Shown here piece after piece: positions 36,371 to 47,977 of a stretch of DNA of 64,000 nt; within the stretch, counting starts at the first letter, position 1; the number at the start of each line of letters is the position of its first letter. The translations under genes and the position numbers were made by a program. The notes beneath the pieces were generated by a model. It searched no databases. It saw nothing but the letters and a program-made list of their open reading frames with translations, and was not told the origin of the DNA. The stretch is from the NCBI GenBank assembly GCA_026686845.1, contig JAIVEN010000012.1:5086501-5150500 (forward strand), read 5' to 3'. The DNA comes from Adenanthera pavonina (Eukaryota; Streptophyta; Magnoliopsida; Fabales; Fabaceae).

Positions 36371-37366
36371 GTTATTCTCTTGCAATCTTGTTTTCAAAGG
36401 TTTCATCTTTAAGATAAATTCTAACTTTAGCATCGGAGTATGTTTAATCTAAGTTGCAAGTGCTCCCCACAAGATTCAATGGTAATAAACTTGAAGATTG
36501 GAGCACATCAGAACGGAACAACCAGAAAATGAAGTAAATGATGAAAATTCTAAGTTTTGGATCCATTCTGTAAGTTTTTAAAGATGAAATTCATATTTTA
36601 ATGTGTGTTAGACGTATTTTGCTTCATAAACTGTGTTTTTGAACTGGTCAACGTGGTCATCATTCGAATTTCAGTTGACTAACAGACAAACTTCAGCCTG
36701 TTATGCCTTGGAACAGTTCTCGGTGATGCCTCAAAATTCGTCTGTTGGATCTTGGAAGTTCAAATTTTCAAAAACAAAAATTTCATAGTTATGATTGTCC
36801 ATCACTGTTATACTAATTTTCACTTCTTAACATATGAATGTTGGACAACCTTTACAAAAGTTGAAAATTTTGAATTTTTAGTTCGAAATTCGTCTGTTGA
36901 ATCATGTTCTTCATGTTGAATGCTTGAAAGATGACATTCTGCATGCTTAATTCGTCTATTGGTTGATGTTTTGTTTGTTACCTGCTGTTGACTCATCAAC
37001 ATTCAAACTTTGTTGGAACAAAATTCGTCTGTTGTGCATGTATTGCTTGTTCCAAGCCACTGTTAGATGAACTTTCAAAAGAAAATTCATCTGTCAGTAA
37101 GCCTTGCTGAACGGTTTAACTTGTAACTGCCCGAAGTTCGAATTTTGAACCCTCAAAATTTGTCTGTCAGACGGTTATATACGTTAAGTCCGACGGTTTT
37201 CCAAAGAACAGACGCAACCCTATTCTTAACTTCTCAGAGTCTGTTCTAATTCTCTCATCAATTCCCTTCAATTCTGACCAAAAACTGCCACTTCCCACTG
37301 ATTAAACTTCCTTTCGCATCATTTAAAACCAATTCTAAGCCACATTCAGCATCATTCATCCAAGAA
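36371..37366 (+). other. Spacer between pol and ORF3 in element B
   Basis: No reading frame. It contains repeated ATTCGAAT/TTCGAATT and AATTCGTCTGTTG motifs (for example near 36661, 36734, 36886, 37022 and 37136) as in the LTR U3, then GGTTATATACGTTAAG (about 37173-37188), then a pyrimidine-rich leader of about 170 bp to the ORF3 ATG. The same layout is in A. It could hold an internal promoter for ORF3. Confidence 0.62.
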
Positions 37367-39559
37367 ATGGCGAGAGTCAAGAATCCTGGAGCAGAGAAAG
37401 CTGAGGCTCGACCAAAGAGGAATGTTAAATCATAATATGCCTCGAAGGAAGGAGAGAAATCAAAGAGAAAAGCCGAATCCAGTAAGGCAACTCCCACCAA
37501 ACGGCAAAAGACTGCATCCAAAGTAGATTCTCAGAAAGCTGGACCCTCCTCACCAAAAAGTGCAGAACCTTCGGTTCCAGTTCCTTTAGAAGCTGCTGCT
37601 GTTGCTTCCACTTCATCCTTCAGTACTCAATGTGGAGAGTACAAGCTTACCACACTGCCACTGTGGAGCGCTCCTCAGATTCAAGAAGAATACTCCACCA
37701 AATTTGCCAACAAAAAGGTAATTAAGCCACATTGTGTAAATTTGGAAGATTTCTTGGTCCCCAACAATTTTGATGCTAGTATATGGATAATGAGATACAA
37801 GAATCTATTGGAAGTATTAGAGAGATATGATGATGAGGTAGTAAAGTCATGGTATGCTTCCTTGAAGTTTAACAGCAAAAAGAAGAAGTGGGCAGTCAAT
37901 CTAAGGTCTAGGACCATTTGGCTAACTGATGAGACATTCAACGAGGTGCTGGAGATCCCTGGGCAAGATGGACTCAAGATTGACATCAATGCCTCTGGGT
38001 ACATGGATGAGGCAAATATGGCTGATGAAGAAGGTGGTCCCTCTCTGAACTACAAGGAGAGTACTATTCTGAGCACATTGTTCAGAAAGAGGGAGAATTG
38101 GCCATCAATAAATGCGTTGAAGCCCACAGACCTCAGTGTTCAAGTAAGGATCCTGTACTACATAATGTCCAGGATTATATTCAACAGAGGAGGCAGCTTC
38201 AACTTGATAACAAGGGCAGAGGCACATGTCATGGCTGCAATCATGCGTGGGAAACTGGTTAATATGGGATATCTCATTCTCGAACACATGATCAAGGCTA
38301 GAGATCAGAGGAAGGACTCCACACTCCTCTACGCTGCTATCATCTCCAGAATTCTATAGTATGCTAGAATTCAGCATATTGAGAAAGGAAAAGGCAAGCC
38401 CACTGAAATCTTCAAGGAGGAAGAACTGCAAAGAATGGGCATTGAAAAAGATAAACGAAGATGGGTTGGAAAGGGAGCAGGAAGAACTGAAGATCTCTTC
38501 TTTTTTGAAGGTGCCTCCCTATAACAAGAAGGTACTTCTGAGGCTCCTGCCAGACCTACCACTCAGCCCTCTGTGCCTATCCCATCTCCCTCAAAGCCCA
38601 CTCACATTCCTTCCACTCCCTCCTCATGGGCTAAGCCAACCAAGATCACTGAGTTGTATGACAGCCTGTCTACACTCATTCTCAACATCAGAGATGAGTA
38701 AAATGCCAAATTTGCTCATCTGCAAGATCAGATCCATCAGTTGGCTATGAACATGAAGGTGGTGGCTGATGCTTATGAAGAGATCAGAAGTGCAATCCCT
38801 ACCACTTCAGCTCCACCTTAGCCAGGGTCCTCTATGCCTGTCCAATCTCTAACTCCTGAGCCTCCAAGCCCCTTCGAGATTGCCTCCTCTGACCATGATG
38901 ATGATATAGATGGTGTTGGTGCAATGAGGACACCAAGTCCTAGTCCACCCTTGGACTATGGATTGGAAGAAGAAGGACTCCAAGAAACAAGCCTTCCTGA
39001 GCCTATGCAAGAAGATGCTCAGGATTCAATTCTGTCCATTCAAAAATCAGAGTAAGTTAAAAGACTGGTTGCAGCCATTTCAACCTCTTCTATGCATTAA
39101 GGTCCAAGCAATGAGGAAAGGAGCATTGTACCTGTTGTTGATTATCTTGCCATTGCTCACAATGCTCTGCTGCAAGCTCAGAGAAGAAGGCTGGAAGAAA
39201 TGTTTCCTCCTGCTGAGCCAGTTTCTCCTTCTCTTGCTGTGTATGAGCTTTCAGAGGAACAGAGAGCTCAACTGGCTCTTTCCAGGCAGGAAAAGCAAGA
39301 ACTGCTTGAGATCTCTGATGATGAAGAAGCAAGTCCTGAGCTTCCGGAGCCTCCTGCATCAGTACAGCCAGAAATTCCTTTTGCTCCTGTCCCTCTTCGA
39401 GCTGTTCCTATTTCTCAGATTCCTCCTCCGATGGATTTTGTTGGCCTTCCTGATGATGCCAAAAAGGGGGAGAAGACTGGGCAAACTGGAAAGTCTGCTG
39501 CTGAGCAATCTGGAAAAGGGAAAACGTACAGCAAGAAGACCAAGCCCAAGAAGAAATGA
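37367..39559 (+). pseudogene. ORF3 of element B, extra gene after pol (single frame, eight stops)
   Basis: 731 codons in one unbroken frame from ATG 37367 (MARVKNPGAEKAEARPKR) to TGA 39557. Parts: a Lys/Ser-rich basic head (1-90); a conserved domain (about 125-330) with LEDFLVPNNFDASIW, RTIWLTDETFNEVLEIPG and RAEAHVMAAIMRGKL; a helical Gln-rich stretch (about 430-470, HLQDQIHQLAMNMKVVADAY); Pro/Glu/Asp-rich segments; an LLQAQRRRLEEMF helix; and a basic tail (KKTKPKKK) like a nuclear localisation signal. In-frame stops: 37433, 38357, 38522, 38699, 38819, 39053, 39098 and one shared position type with Gln elsewhere; where A can be compared, most stand where A has Gln. No membrane span seen. Function unknown; position is that of the env-like gene of SIRE elements. 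Confidence 0.82.
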
Positions 39560-39851
39560 TTGAAGATTTGCTTAGAAATTAGGCTTGAGTCCTCTTGTAG
39601 TGCTTTGTGTTTTTGTGTTTGCATTTTGTATTGAATATTAGAACTTTGTTTAATTTGGCTTCTATATAGCAACTCTTGATTAAATGAATGGATTTCTTTG
39701 GTGCAATGTTTTGTGCATATTACTCTTTGAATATCTTCACTTGATCTGCTGTATATGATATCTTTTGAAATATACTGCATATGTTGAGGGGAAGCTTGTA
39801 AAAAGCAAAACCCAAGTACTAATCCAATTTGTAAGTTGTTTTGTCATCATC

Positions 39852-39865
39852 AAAAAGGGGAAGAA
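39852..39865 (+). other. Polypurine tract of element B
   Basis: AAAAAGGGGAAGAA directly before the 3' LTR start TGTTAAATC. Confidence 0.92.
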
Positions 39866-41397
39866 TGTTAAATCAAGAGTTTTGATGATTCCAAACTAAT
39901 ATCCAAGAGCTTGGATTGAAGATACCAAAGGAGATCAAAGTGTTTCAAGTGAAGAATCTCTTAGTAATTGCTGCTAGATCTTCTATAGGATCTTTTGTTA
40001 TGTTTAAATGAGGGTAAAAGATTTTGATTTTAAGAAAATATGTTTTTAAACCTTGTTTTTATGTTAAATCTTGACTTATTTGAAAAATACCCACAAACAG
40101 ACGAAGTTTGTAAGTTTAAACTGAACTGTCATATTGGAAATTCAAACTTTACCTTTGGAAATTCGAATTTCGAGCTAAAACTGAATAAGTCTGAAGAGAT
40201 GTCTCTCTGTCAGATGAATTTTGATTCTCCAAAATTTGAATTTTCATCCAAGGCTGAAAGAAGCCTTTTAGTGACAGACGAACTTCTCATCTTCAAAATT
40301 TGAATTTCAGATAAAATGCAGTTTGAGAAAACCGAAGAAATTCGTCTGAAATAATGTTGATGTTCATCTAAAATCAAGATGAAATTGAGTTTCAAAAATA
40401 CTATCTGACAGACGAACTTTGACTTTCCAACATTCGAATTTTCATATAAGTCTGAAAGAAGCTTCTTTGAAACAGACAAACTTTAACTCTTCAAAATTTG
40501 AATTTCAGACAAAACACAACTTATGAAAATGGAAGAAATTTGTCTGAAACATTGTTAAAGTTCATCTGAGATCAAGAATAATTTAAGTTTCAAAATTTCT
40601 CTCTGTCAGACGAACTTCAAACATTAAAATTCGAATTTCAGAAGCTAAGGTTGTAAGTCTGTTGAAATGAAAAATTGACATACGAATGACAGAGTTTTGT
40701 AACTTCGAATGTTGAAGTTAGCCTGAAAAGAGTCACTCTGACAGATGAACTTCACTCATTCAAAGTTCAAATTTTGAGGAAAGTGATCTACTGTGCCTCT
40801 TTGAACGTTCTACAGACAGACAAATTTTGGGCTTCCAAAATTCGAATTTCGAAGGCACTGTAGAAAATTGAAAACACTGTTCACACTTAACCGAAAACTT
40901 TCTTCTTGAAAATTCGTATGTCACATTGTGAAAATGTTCTGTAAGTTTCAAAATTCGAATTTCACTTCATGAACAGATGAACTTCGTGCTGTAACATTAG
41001 AAGCTTTAACCTTCGGTTCCTTCGAAATTTGTCTGTTGACCAACCAAAATTCGAATTTCAGTATGTCAGAAACATTAAATGCGGTTGGTAAATGGATAGT
41101 TTTTCAGAGTAACCGTTGGATAACTTCCCCAACGGATAGATTTAGTCTCTAACGAATAGTTAGGACCAAAAATCTATAAATAAAACGTCATTTGAAGTTG
41201 TGATACACGAATCAAACTTACAAATACCGAATTTCTGCCAAATCTTCTTCTCAAAGCTTTTACCCTCTCAACTTCAATATTTGTACTTTAACCTTCATAT
41301 CTACTCATTTCACTTTGTGCAGAAAAATTTCACTTTGTGCAGAAAAATTTCAATCTTCCCAATTCACCCCCCTCTTGGGAAGTCAGTCTTGCTAACA
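39866..41397 (+). repeat. 3' LTR of element B with an internal deletion
   Basis: 1532 bp, 328 shorter than the 5' LTR. After CCTTCATAT (about 41300) it jumps to CATTTCACTTTGTGCAG, losing about 350 bp (5' LTR about 30960-31310) that include the conserved inner block, and it carries a direct duplication of AATTTCACTTTGTGCAGAAA (about 41308-41348). The rest is nearly identical to the 5' LTR. Confidence 0.95.
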
Positions 41398-43099
41398 GTT
41401 TCGGCCAAGGTGAGGGTTGCATGAGGGGATCATGTTTTCATGAATTCAAGCTAAGAAAAAGCATGATAATGATATAAGAAAGTAGTTTTGCATGAGTATT
41501 AAGCAAGGTTGCATTGAAAATCCTTTCTTCCTATTGTGATAATGATTTTGGCTAAGGGGAAAGATAAGGAAGGAGTTGAAATTTCAAGCAACTAATGGTA
41601 AAATTGGATTCCTTATGCAAAAATTAGTAAAGAAGAGGCAAGGTTTTCATGAATAAACCAAAGATGGAAATTATGGGGTTTTTAAGGCATATGATTTGGC
41701 CAATGAGGAAGTGAACCTTAGGGTTGAAATTTGATTATTTTAATTATTCGAGTTTCTTGGGTCTAAATTAGTTAAGACAGTCAAGGTTTAAGATGAAAAG
41801 CTAGCTGAAAGATAGGAAAAAGTTAGGGTTTAAGTGAACCTTAAATGAATTCATTAAGAGTAAGATGACTTAGCATAGTTTTATCGTTGCCTTTAGGCTT
41901 GGGAAGATGCAAAAAGATGATTGGGAATGGATTCAAGTAAGTAGAATCCAAGTTTTAAAGAAAAGGTTAAGGCTCCTAGGTAATATTCTTTCCTTACTTT
42001 TATGTTGTTGTACAATTATGTTTTATGCATGTTTTATCATATGAATATATTGTCATGTTGTTGCTATAATTGTTTTCTTGACTAGCTAGCTGTTTAATTG
42101 ATGAAGAATTTGTCCATGATGTCCTATTTTTAAGCCGTTATACTATCAAAATTTTTCTAGTCAACATGGTATTTTCATGCATTTTTAATGAATTATGCAA
42201 TTCTATGAATGCTTTTATATAATGTAATAATGTATTAGCATATGCAAACATACTATTGAGATGCCCAAGTACTAACCATACTAGGTAAAGGAAATGCAAT
42301 GAAAGAATGTAAATTGTTCTAGATTAATTTATCATGATTGGGTAAGTTTAGATATTTAATTAAATATGTTTAAGGCCTGAAATATTATATAAAATAAAAA
42401 AAGGAGCTTGAAAGGGAAAAATGCTTATTTTGCCAAAAAGTAAAGACAAAATAGTCATTTTACAATAGAAGAGAGATAATAATATTATAATATTCTGGTG
42501 TAAGCTAAAAGTACAAGTGATATTGGATATGTGGACCCAAAGAGAAAAAAGTACAAGTCTGGTAAAAATGGATCTGCCATGAATAGTAAATGCCTAGGCA
42601 GATGAATAGTAAAAAGTAAGTAAGACTAGTGGTCCCCACATGGAAAAGTAAAAGAGAAAAGTTATTATGCCACATAGATAAAGTAAATAGATAAAGTTAC
42701 AAGATACAAAGGTACACTCAGAAAAAAGCACACAAACCAGATCCAGATGGATTCGATAAAGTAATGAGAGTACATGTGCATTTGTTGACTTTCTTGGCCA
42801 AAATTCATTGGACAAAAATAGCCATCAACTTTCTTTCACAAGTGGGAAAATATCCAAAGACAAGAAAGTAAATTAAAATAAATTAATCAAGAATAAATGG
42901 TGACCTTGGATCAAAACTAAATCTAATGGTCCAAATGCTCCCAACTTATCTATAAATAAGGCCTAACCCTCAAACTTCTCATTCCTCATTTATAATACTC
43001 CAAGAGAGTTATAGAGAGAGAGGCATGAGTTTAGTGGGAGAAAGAGAAAGTGGCTGAGAGAAAGGGAGAGAAGAAAGGAGAGGAAGAGAGGAAGGAAAG

Positions 43100-44776
43100 T
43101 GTTAGGTTTAATATAATATAATTTTTGATGATGACAAATGTAGAGTAATAAGGAACAAATGTATCATATTTGTTTAACATATATTTTGTTCATAAAAGAA
43201 GTAAAATGTATATTAGCATGTGTTTAATTGTGTTTATAATGCATATATCATACTACGTATAATATATCCATTGTGCTTTTATATTTTATAATACAAGTTA
43301 GATATATAAATTGGATTAACTACTTAGTTTGTAAATGTAATATATTAAATGTAGGATTTCTCAAGAAGGAAGGGTGAGCATTGGAATAAAGAAAGGAAAA
43401 TCACGACCCAGCTATTAGGCATATTTTGTTTTCACTTAGGTCTTGAGGTGGTTTAAATCTTTAAAATTTACTTAATCTTGTTACCATATGCTTTAAAAGA
43501 ATTAGATTAAAGTAATCTGATGTTAGCATGTGTTTCAATTGAAGTATATTGGTTAACAGACGAATTTTGATATTTGACTCATGATTATTTTATGCAAAAT
43601 AGCATTTTACTTGTTAAAGTTTGAAGTTGCAGAAGCCTTATCTCTAATCAATAAATTTTGGTTCTAAAATTTGAATTTTGAGCTCAGCATGGTTAGTGAA
43701 AGTGTGCAAAATTTGCATGAAGCTTAGTTGAAATTTGACCGTTGGTGAAAGTCTAAGTTAGTTCAAAATCAGAGCTTCTAACAAATGAACTTTGAGCTTT
43801 AAAATGTGAACATCAAAGTAAGAACTTTTGTGTCTTGTTGGAACAAGCCCCTGATAGATGAATTTCAGTTTTTGAAATTCTAATTTTGAGTGCATTGTGA
43901 AAACTTGAAGCAACAGTTTAAACCCAACAGACATATTTCGAATATGAAAGTTCGCACAAATTAATATGAGGTATCTTTTGCAAACTTGAAATTCGAATGT
44001 CACTTAGTAATAGACAAATTTTGAAGTTCAACGTTAAACATATAACTATGCTAACTCTGTGAAATTTTTTTATTGAGCTCCAAAATTTGAATGTTGGTAT
44101 GTCAAACATATTTAATGCGGTTGTTAAATGGCTCTTTTTATAAAGTAATGGATAGAACTTGTGTCTAATGGATAGATCTTGTGTCTAATGATAATTTAAG
44201 CCACAAATCTACAAATAGAACTTCATTTGAACTTATGGGTAATAAAGTTAAGTGAGTTATATGCCAAAATGCTGTTGCAATATATAAATCATTCTGTTAA
44301 GCATTCAAAGTTAAACCTACCTCATTAGAGTGAGCTTTAATGTATTATCCACTTGTATAGAGAGTTTCTATTCTATAATCTTTGTTACTACAAATTCTGG
44401 GTAGAATCTTAGTATAAGAAAATACTAAGGGAATTTACACATCATGTAAGGGTGTAAGGAGAGTGGTTTCACAAGTACCTAGTGAAACTTATGCGATTAC
44501 TGAGCTTCACAAATGCCTGGATCAAACTTGTGGGATATAATGGAAAATCTCAAATGGTGGCCTAAAAACTAGATGTTGGCCAAGTGGTTGAGTTGAACCG
44601 GTATAAATCTTTACATATTGCTCCTCTTCTTTTCTCTTCAATTGCCTTACTTAATGCTCTCTGTTCATCCCTATTTTGCTGCAACATTTGGTGAAATTAG
44701 GTTGGACTTCAAAAGAAGGAAAAATCTTGTAACACCCAATTCACCCACATTTCTTAGGTGACCAGTCAACCTCATA
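43100..44776 (+). repeat. 5' LTR of element E
   Basis: 1677 bp from TGTTAGGTTTAATATAA to AACCTCATA. It shares AATGCGGTTG (about 44113) and the inner block (about 44545-44610) with B. It lacks about 115 bp present in the 3' LTR (about 48284-48400). The TATA-type box is altered (TCTACAAATAGAAC near 44207). Confidence 0.9.
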
Positions 44777-44778
44777 AT

Positions 44779-44790
44779 TGTTGTCAAAGC
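44779..44790 (+). other. Decayed primer binding site of element E
   Basis: TGTTGTCAAAGC matches 9 of 12 bases of TGGTATCAGAGC and lies 2 bp after the LTR. Confidence 0.7.
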
Positions 44791-44823
44791 TTGGAATCCC
44801 AGCAAAGGATCTAATCATCCAGA

Positions 44824-45530
44824 ATGGCTGGCTTTGGAGAAAATATACTACTGGAGGGAAAAAACATCAACAAACCTTTAGGCTTTAGTGGAGAACACTA
44901 TGGATACTGGAAGATGAGAATGCAGATATATCTTCAATCCATAGACCTAAAGATCTGGTCTATCATAAATAAGGGCAATTTTATGCTAATGCAGATACAG
45001 GACAATGACACTTACAATGAGAAGCTAGAAAAAGAGTAGAACAATGAAGATAAATGAAGAGTTCTGCTAAACTTTAAGGCAAAATATGCTATAGTCGGTG
45101 CATTTTCACAAGATAAATTCTTCAGAGTATCATATTGCAACGCAGCTAAGGAAATATGGGATGCTCTAGAGATTACTTATGAAGGCACAAGTGGAGTAAA
45201 GGTGAACCGAATCAGCTCTCCCTCAGCAGAATATGAAATGGTCAAGATGATTTATGTTGAGTCTATTGAAGATTTCAAAATTAAATTTACTCACATCATC
45301 AATCATCTGGCTACTTTGGGAAAGAGCTACACACAAAGAGAGCAAGTATGTAAAATGCTCAAAGCTCTACCTAAAGAATGGCAACCAAAAGTGATGGCTA
45401 TTGAAGAGACTAGAGGAGAATCGTACTAATCTGTCACTGCACTACATGGAAATCTTGCTGAACATGAAGGAAGACTTGACCTTCTATGGGAGCAGCAAAA
45501 TAAAAGAAAAATGTTGATGTTCAAAGATAC
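44824..45530 (+). pseudogene. gag remnant of element E
   Basis: Begins MAGFGENILLEGKNINKPLG and keeps the copia Gag signature (GFSGEHYGYWKMRMQIYLQS). The frame has stops at 45037, 45055 and 45427. Further on, LLNFKAK, LKALPKEWQPKVMAIEETRG and SVTALHG follow the Gag of B. After about 45530 the frame is lost; a worn first knuckle region lies near 45680-45720. Confidence 0.85.
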
Positions 45531-46159
45531 TACATCAAGAGCTCAGAAGATGATGATACTACTAATAAAAGTGATGATAGCAGCAGTGATGATGAGGAGG
45601 ACGAGCTAGAGAGTTGACCATCAAATTTGGCAGATTCCTTAAAGCAAAAAAAAAAGGAGCTCAAAGAACAAAAGCACTACTGCCATGCAAATAAACTGAA
45701 GTACTATTGCAAGAGGTAAGGAGGAAGATATGTAGAGAGGAAGAATCATGAAGCTAAAGTTGCATACAACTCTATAATATAGGGCAACATTTTAGATGCA
45801 GAAGATGGTGATACCTATCCGTGCTTAATGGCTAAAATGAATAATAAGATATCAAACTCTGACTCTGAATCTGAATTTGAATTTTCTTTTGATGAGTTGT
45901 AAGATACTTATAATGAAATGCATAATGAACTGATTGCATTAGCAAAAGCTATTACACACAGTAAGAAGAAAGTGATTTTCTTAGAAAATGAATTACAATT
46001 GGAAAAGAATGAATAGAAATCACTTAAAAAGAAAATAAATGATTTAAAAAATCTATGAAACCCATACACACACTTCCTCTTATGATTCATGTGATATATT
46101 AAATAAAGAAAAAGAGGGATTAATTAAAGTCATAGCCAATTTTACCCAAGGCAAAAATA

Positions 46160-46450
46160 AGTTGAATATTGCACTTGGCAAACATAAATGTGTGTTTGAC
46201 AAGTCAGGTGTTGGCTACGTAAATAAGTCTAAGAAGAAAAGTAAATGTTGTTTGAAATTCTTTGTGCCTGCTATAATGTCTAACTCACTATTATGCACAT
46301 ATTATGGTAAAAAGAGGTATATTGCTTATTTGTGCAATACAAGGAAAAATGGTTTGAGTAAAAGCATGAAATGGAGAATATCACTAACCCTCCTAGACCC
46401 AAAAACAAGTAGGTACCAAAATGTTCTTCTAATGTTTTATATGTGCTGAA
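46160..46450 (+). pseudogene. Remnant of second Gag-like segment, element E
   Basis: The translation resembles the second segment of A and B (KFFVPAIMSNSLLC, then a broken knuckle CTYYGKKRYIAYLC lacking its second Cys, then KNGLSKSMKW and a 'DPKTSRYQ' counterpart of the GPKQIWVPK region). No protease follows. Confidence 0.65.
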
Positions 46451-47977
46451 TAAATCTAAGAAGAAAGAACATATTGGTGCAAGAAAGAAGTCACAGAAAA
46501 GAAAAGTTTCCCAAAACTCAAAGCTACAATTGCAAAATCACAAGGAGAAGCATTGGAAGCAAACCTCTTACTCATCTTAAGGCAACAACTCAAATAGAAA
46601 TCAAATCACTTACTTGAGAAGAGAAAGAGAAGAAGCTTAAAAAGCAATGGTCTGCATGTAAAAGAGAGACATGGGCAATACTACACTGCATACAAGCCAA
46701 AAATAACAAGAGATGATCTTTGGTAACCTCGGTTACTTACCCTATTCAATTATTGCATTACATATTATATTTGGGTAAGACTGAACTTTGGTCTCATATG
46801 AATTTTAAAATGTTAGAACTAACCATCAGTGGACCCAAATAAGAAAAGGTACCAAAGAAAGAAAATGATATTTTTTTTTGTTTTACAAATATTCCTTGAG
46901 CTAAATAGTGAAAGTCTGATAAAGATGGAGTATCTGATGTGCTTTAATGGATTCATACTTAAAAGGGAAGGAGTTAGCTATTAACCAAACTGGTTTGTAA
47001 GTGCTTAACAAGTTTTAGATATGCTTGGTTGGTGCTGTTACTTGAGGTTATTTAAATAAAATTTGGTCCTTGTTCAAATGATGAGCTATCTGAATATGTT
47101 GATGCTTACTGGGAAGTTTAATGTTTGTATAAATCTATTTCTTTATTTGTGTAACCAAACTTGTCTGCTTTTCATAATTTTTTTTGCATACTAAATTTAA
47201 TTCAAGCTATGATCTTACATGCATTTATGTTTAAATAAATATTCATGCTTAGGGGGAGCTTATAACTCTATATGTAAAGGTTTTTAAAATCTCTTTTTGA
47301 TTTAAAAGAAAATTTTCAATCATAATGCTTGAATGCCTACATCATGTGCTTTTGTATGAACATGCATTGTGCTTTCTTGGTTTTATCATATGAAATGCAT
47401 AGTTTGAGGGGGAGTTTTCTTACGCTTAGCTCACCTCATTTTATTGTGAAGAAATTTGTTGCTTGGTCTTAACTTGATAAAGGGAAAAAATGATGTTTTA
47501 ACATCTCTCCTTGATTATAATGGAGGAAGGTAAAAACTTTTCAACTCTGAGAAAGCTCTTGTGATGTATGCATATCGTGATCATATTAACAAGAAGCATA
47601 ATAAAATTTGGTAACATAAAAGTTTCAAGCAACAATTGGTATTAGTCTTGATACTAATAACACTTGGCATAATCATCTGAACATGCATTGGATAATAAGT
47701 TTTGATGATGATTTGCATTTCAACTTATGCCTTTGTGTGTGCTTGAAATAATCCTAGACATCTACGCTTATTGGTATAACCTCACAAATAGGGTGACAAG
47801 AATTATGGGAAAATTTTTCTTTAAACCTTTTTGTTGATGTCAAATAGGGGTAGAAGTTTTGTCAAAAATATGAATGTGCTTAATATGGAACTAACTAAAA
47901 TGAATTGCATCATATTTGCTGATTATCATTAACCATATTTTTTATTAGTGATTTGTCATCATCAAAAAGAGGGAAAT
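46451..47977 (+). other. Internal non-coding stretch of element E
   Basis: No integrase, RT or ORF3 signature on either strand. A second GGACCCAAATAAGAAAAGGTACC-like stretch near 46832 repeats the knuckle-end sequence, which suggests an internal rearrangement. It ends in the purine tract AAAAAGAGGGAAA (about 47964-47976), the PPT. Confidence 0.65.

Larger units (their letters stand above)
29524..41397 (+). mobile_element. Copia element B, full length (SIRE/Maximus-like)
   Basis: 11874 bp with both LTRs, PBS, gag, second Gag-like segment, pol, spacer, ORF3 and PPT, flanked by the perfect 5 bp duplication GTTTC (29519-29523 and 41398-41402). Counting by eye, the LTRs differ at about 20 positions over about 1500 aligned bases, so the insertion is fairly recent. 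The genes nevertheless have a dozen stops. Inserted into R6 just downstream of its leader. Confidence 0.97.

Noticed and set aside
31439..39559. Reassigned genetic code with TAA/TAG read as Gln
   Set aside because: The idea fits the stop positions, but the plant setting, the TAA/TAG gene ends and the private pattern of stops in A and B fit C-to-T decay better.
37367..39559. Calling ORF3 an envelope gene
   Set aside because: No signal peptide, membrane span or fusion-like segment can be seen; position alone is not enough.
38958..39563. A 201-codon alternative frame over ORF3 of element B (and its counterpart at 1862-2275 in A)
   Set aside because: Leu/Lys-rich shadow in another frame; the ORF3 frame continues through it with conserved composition and end in both copies.
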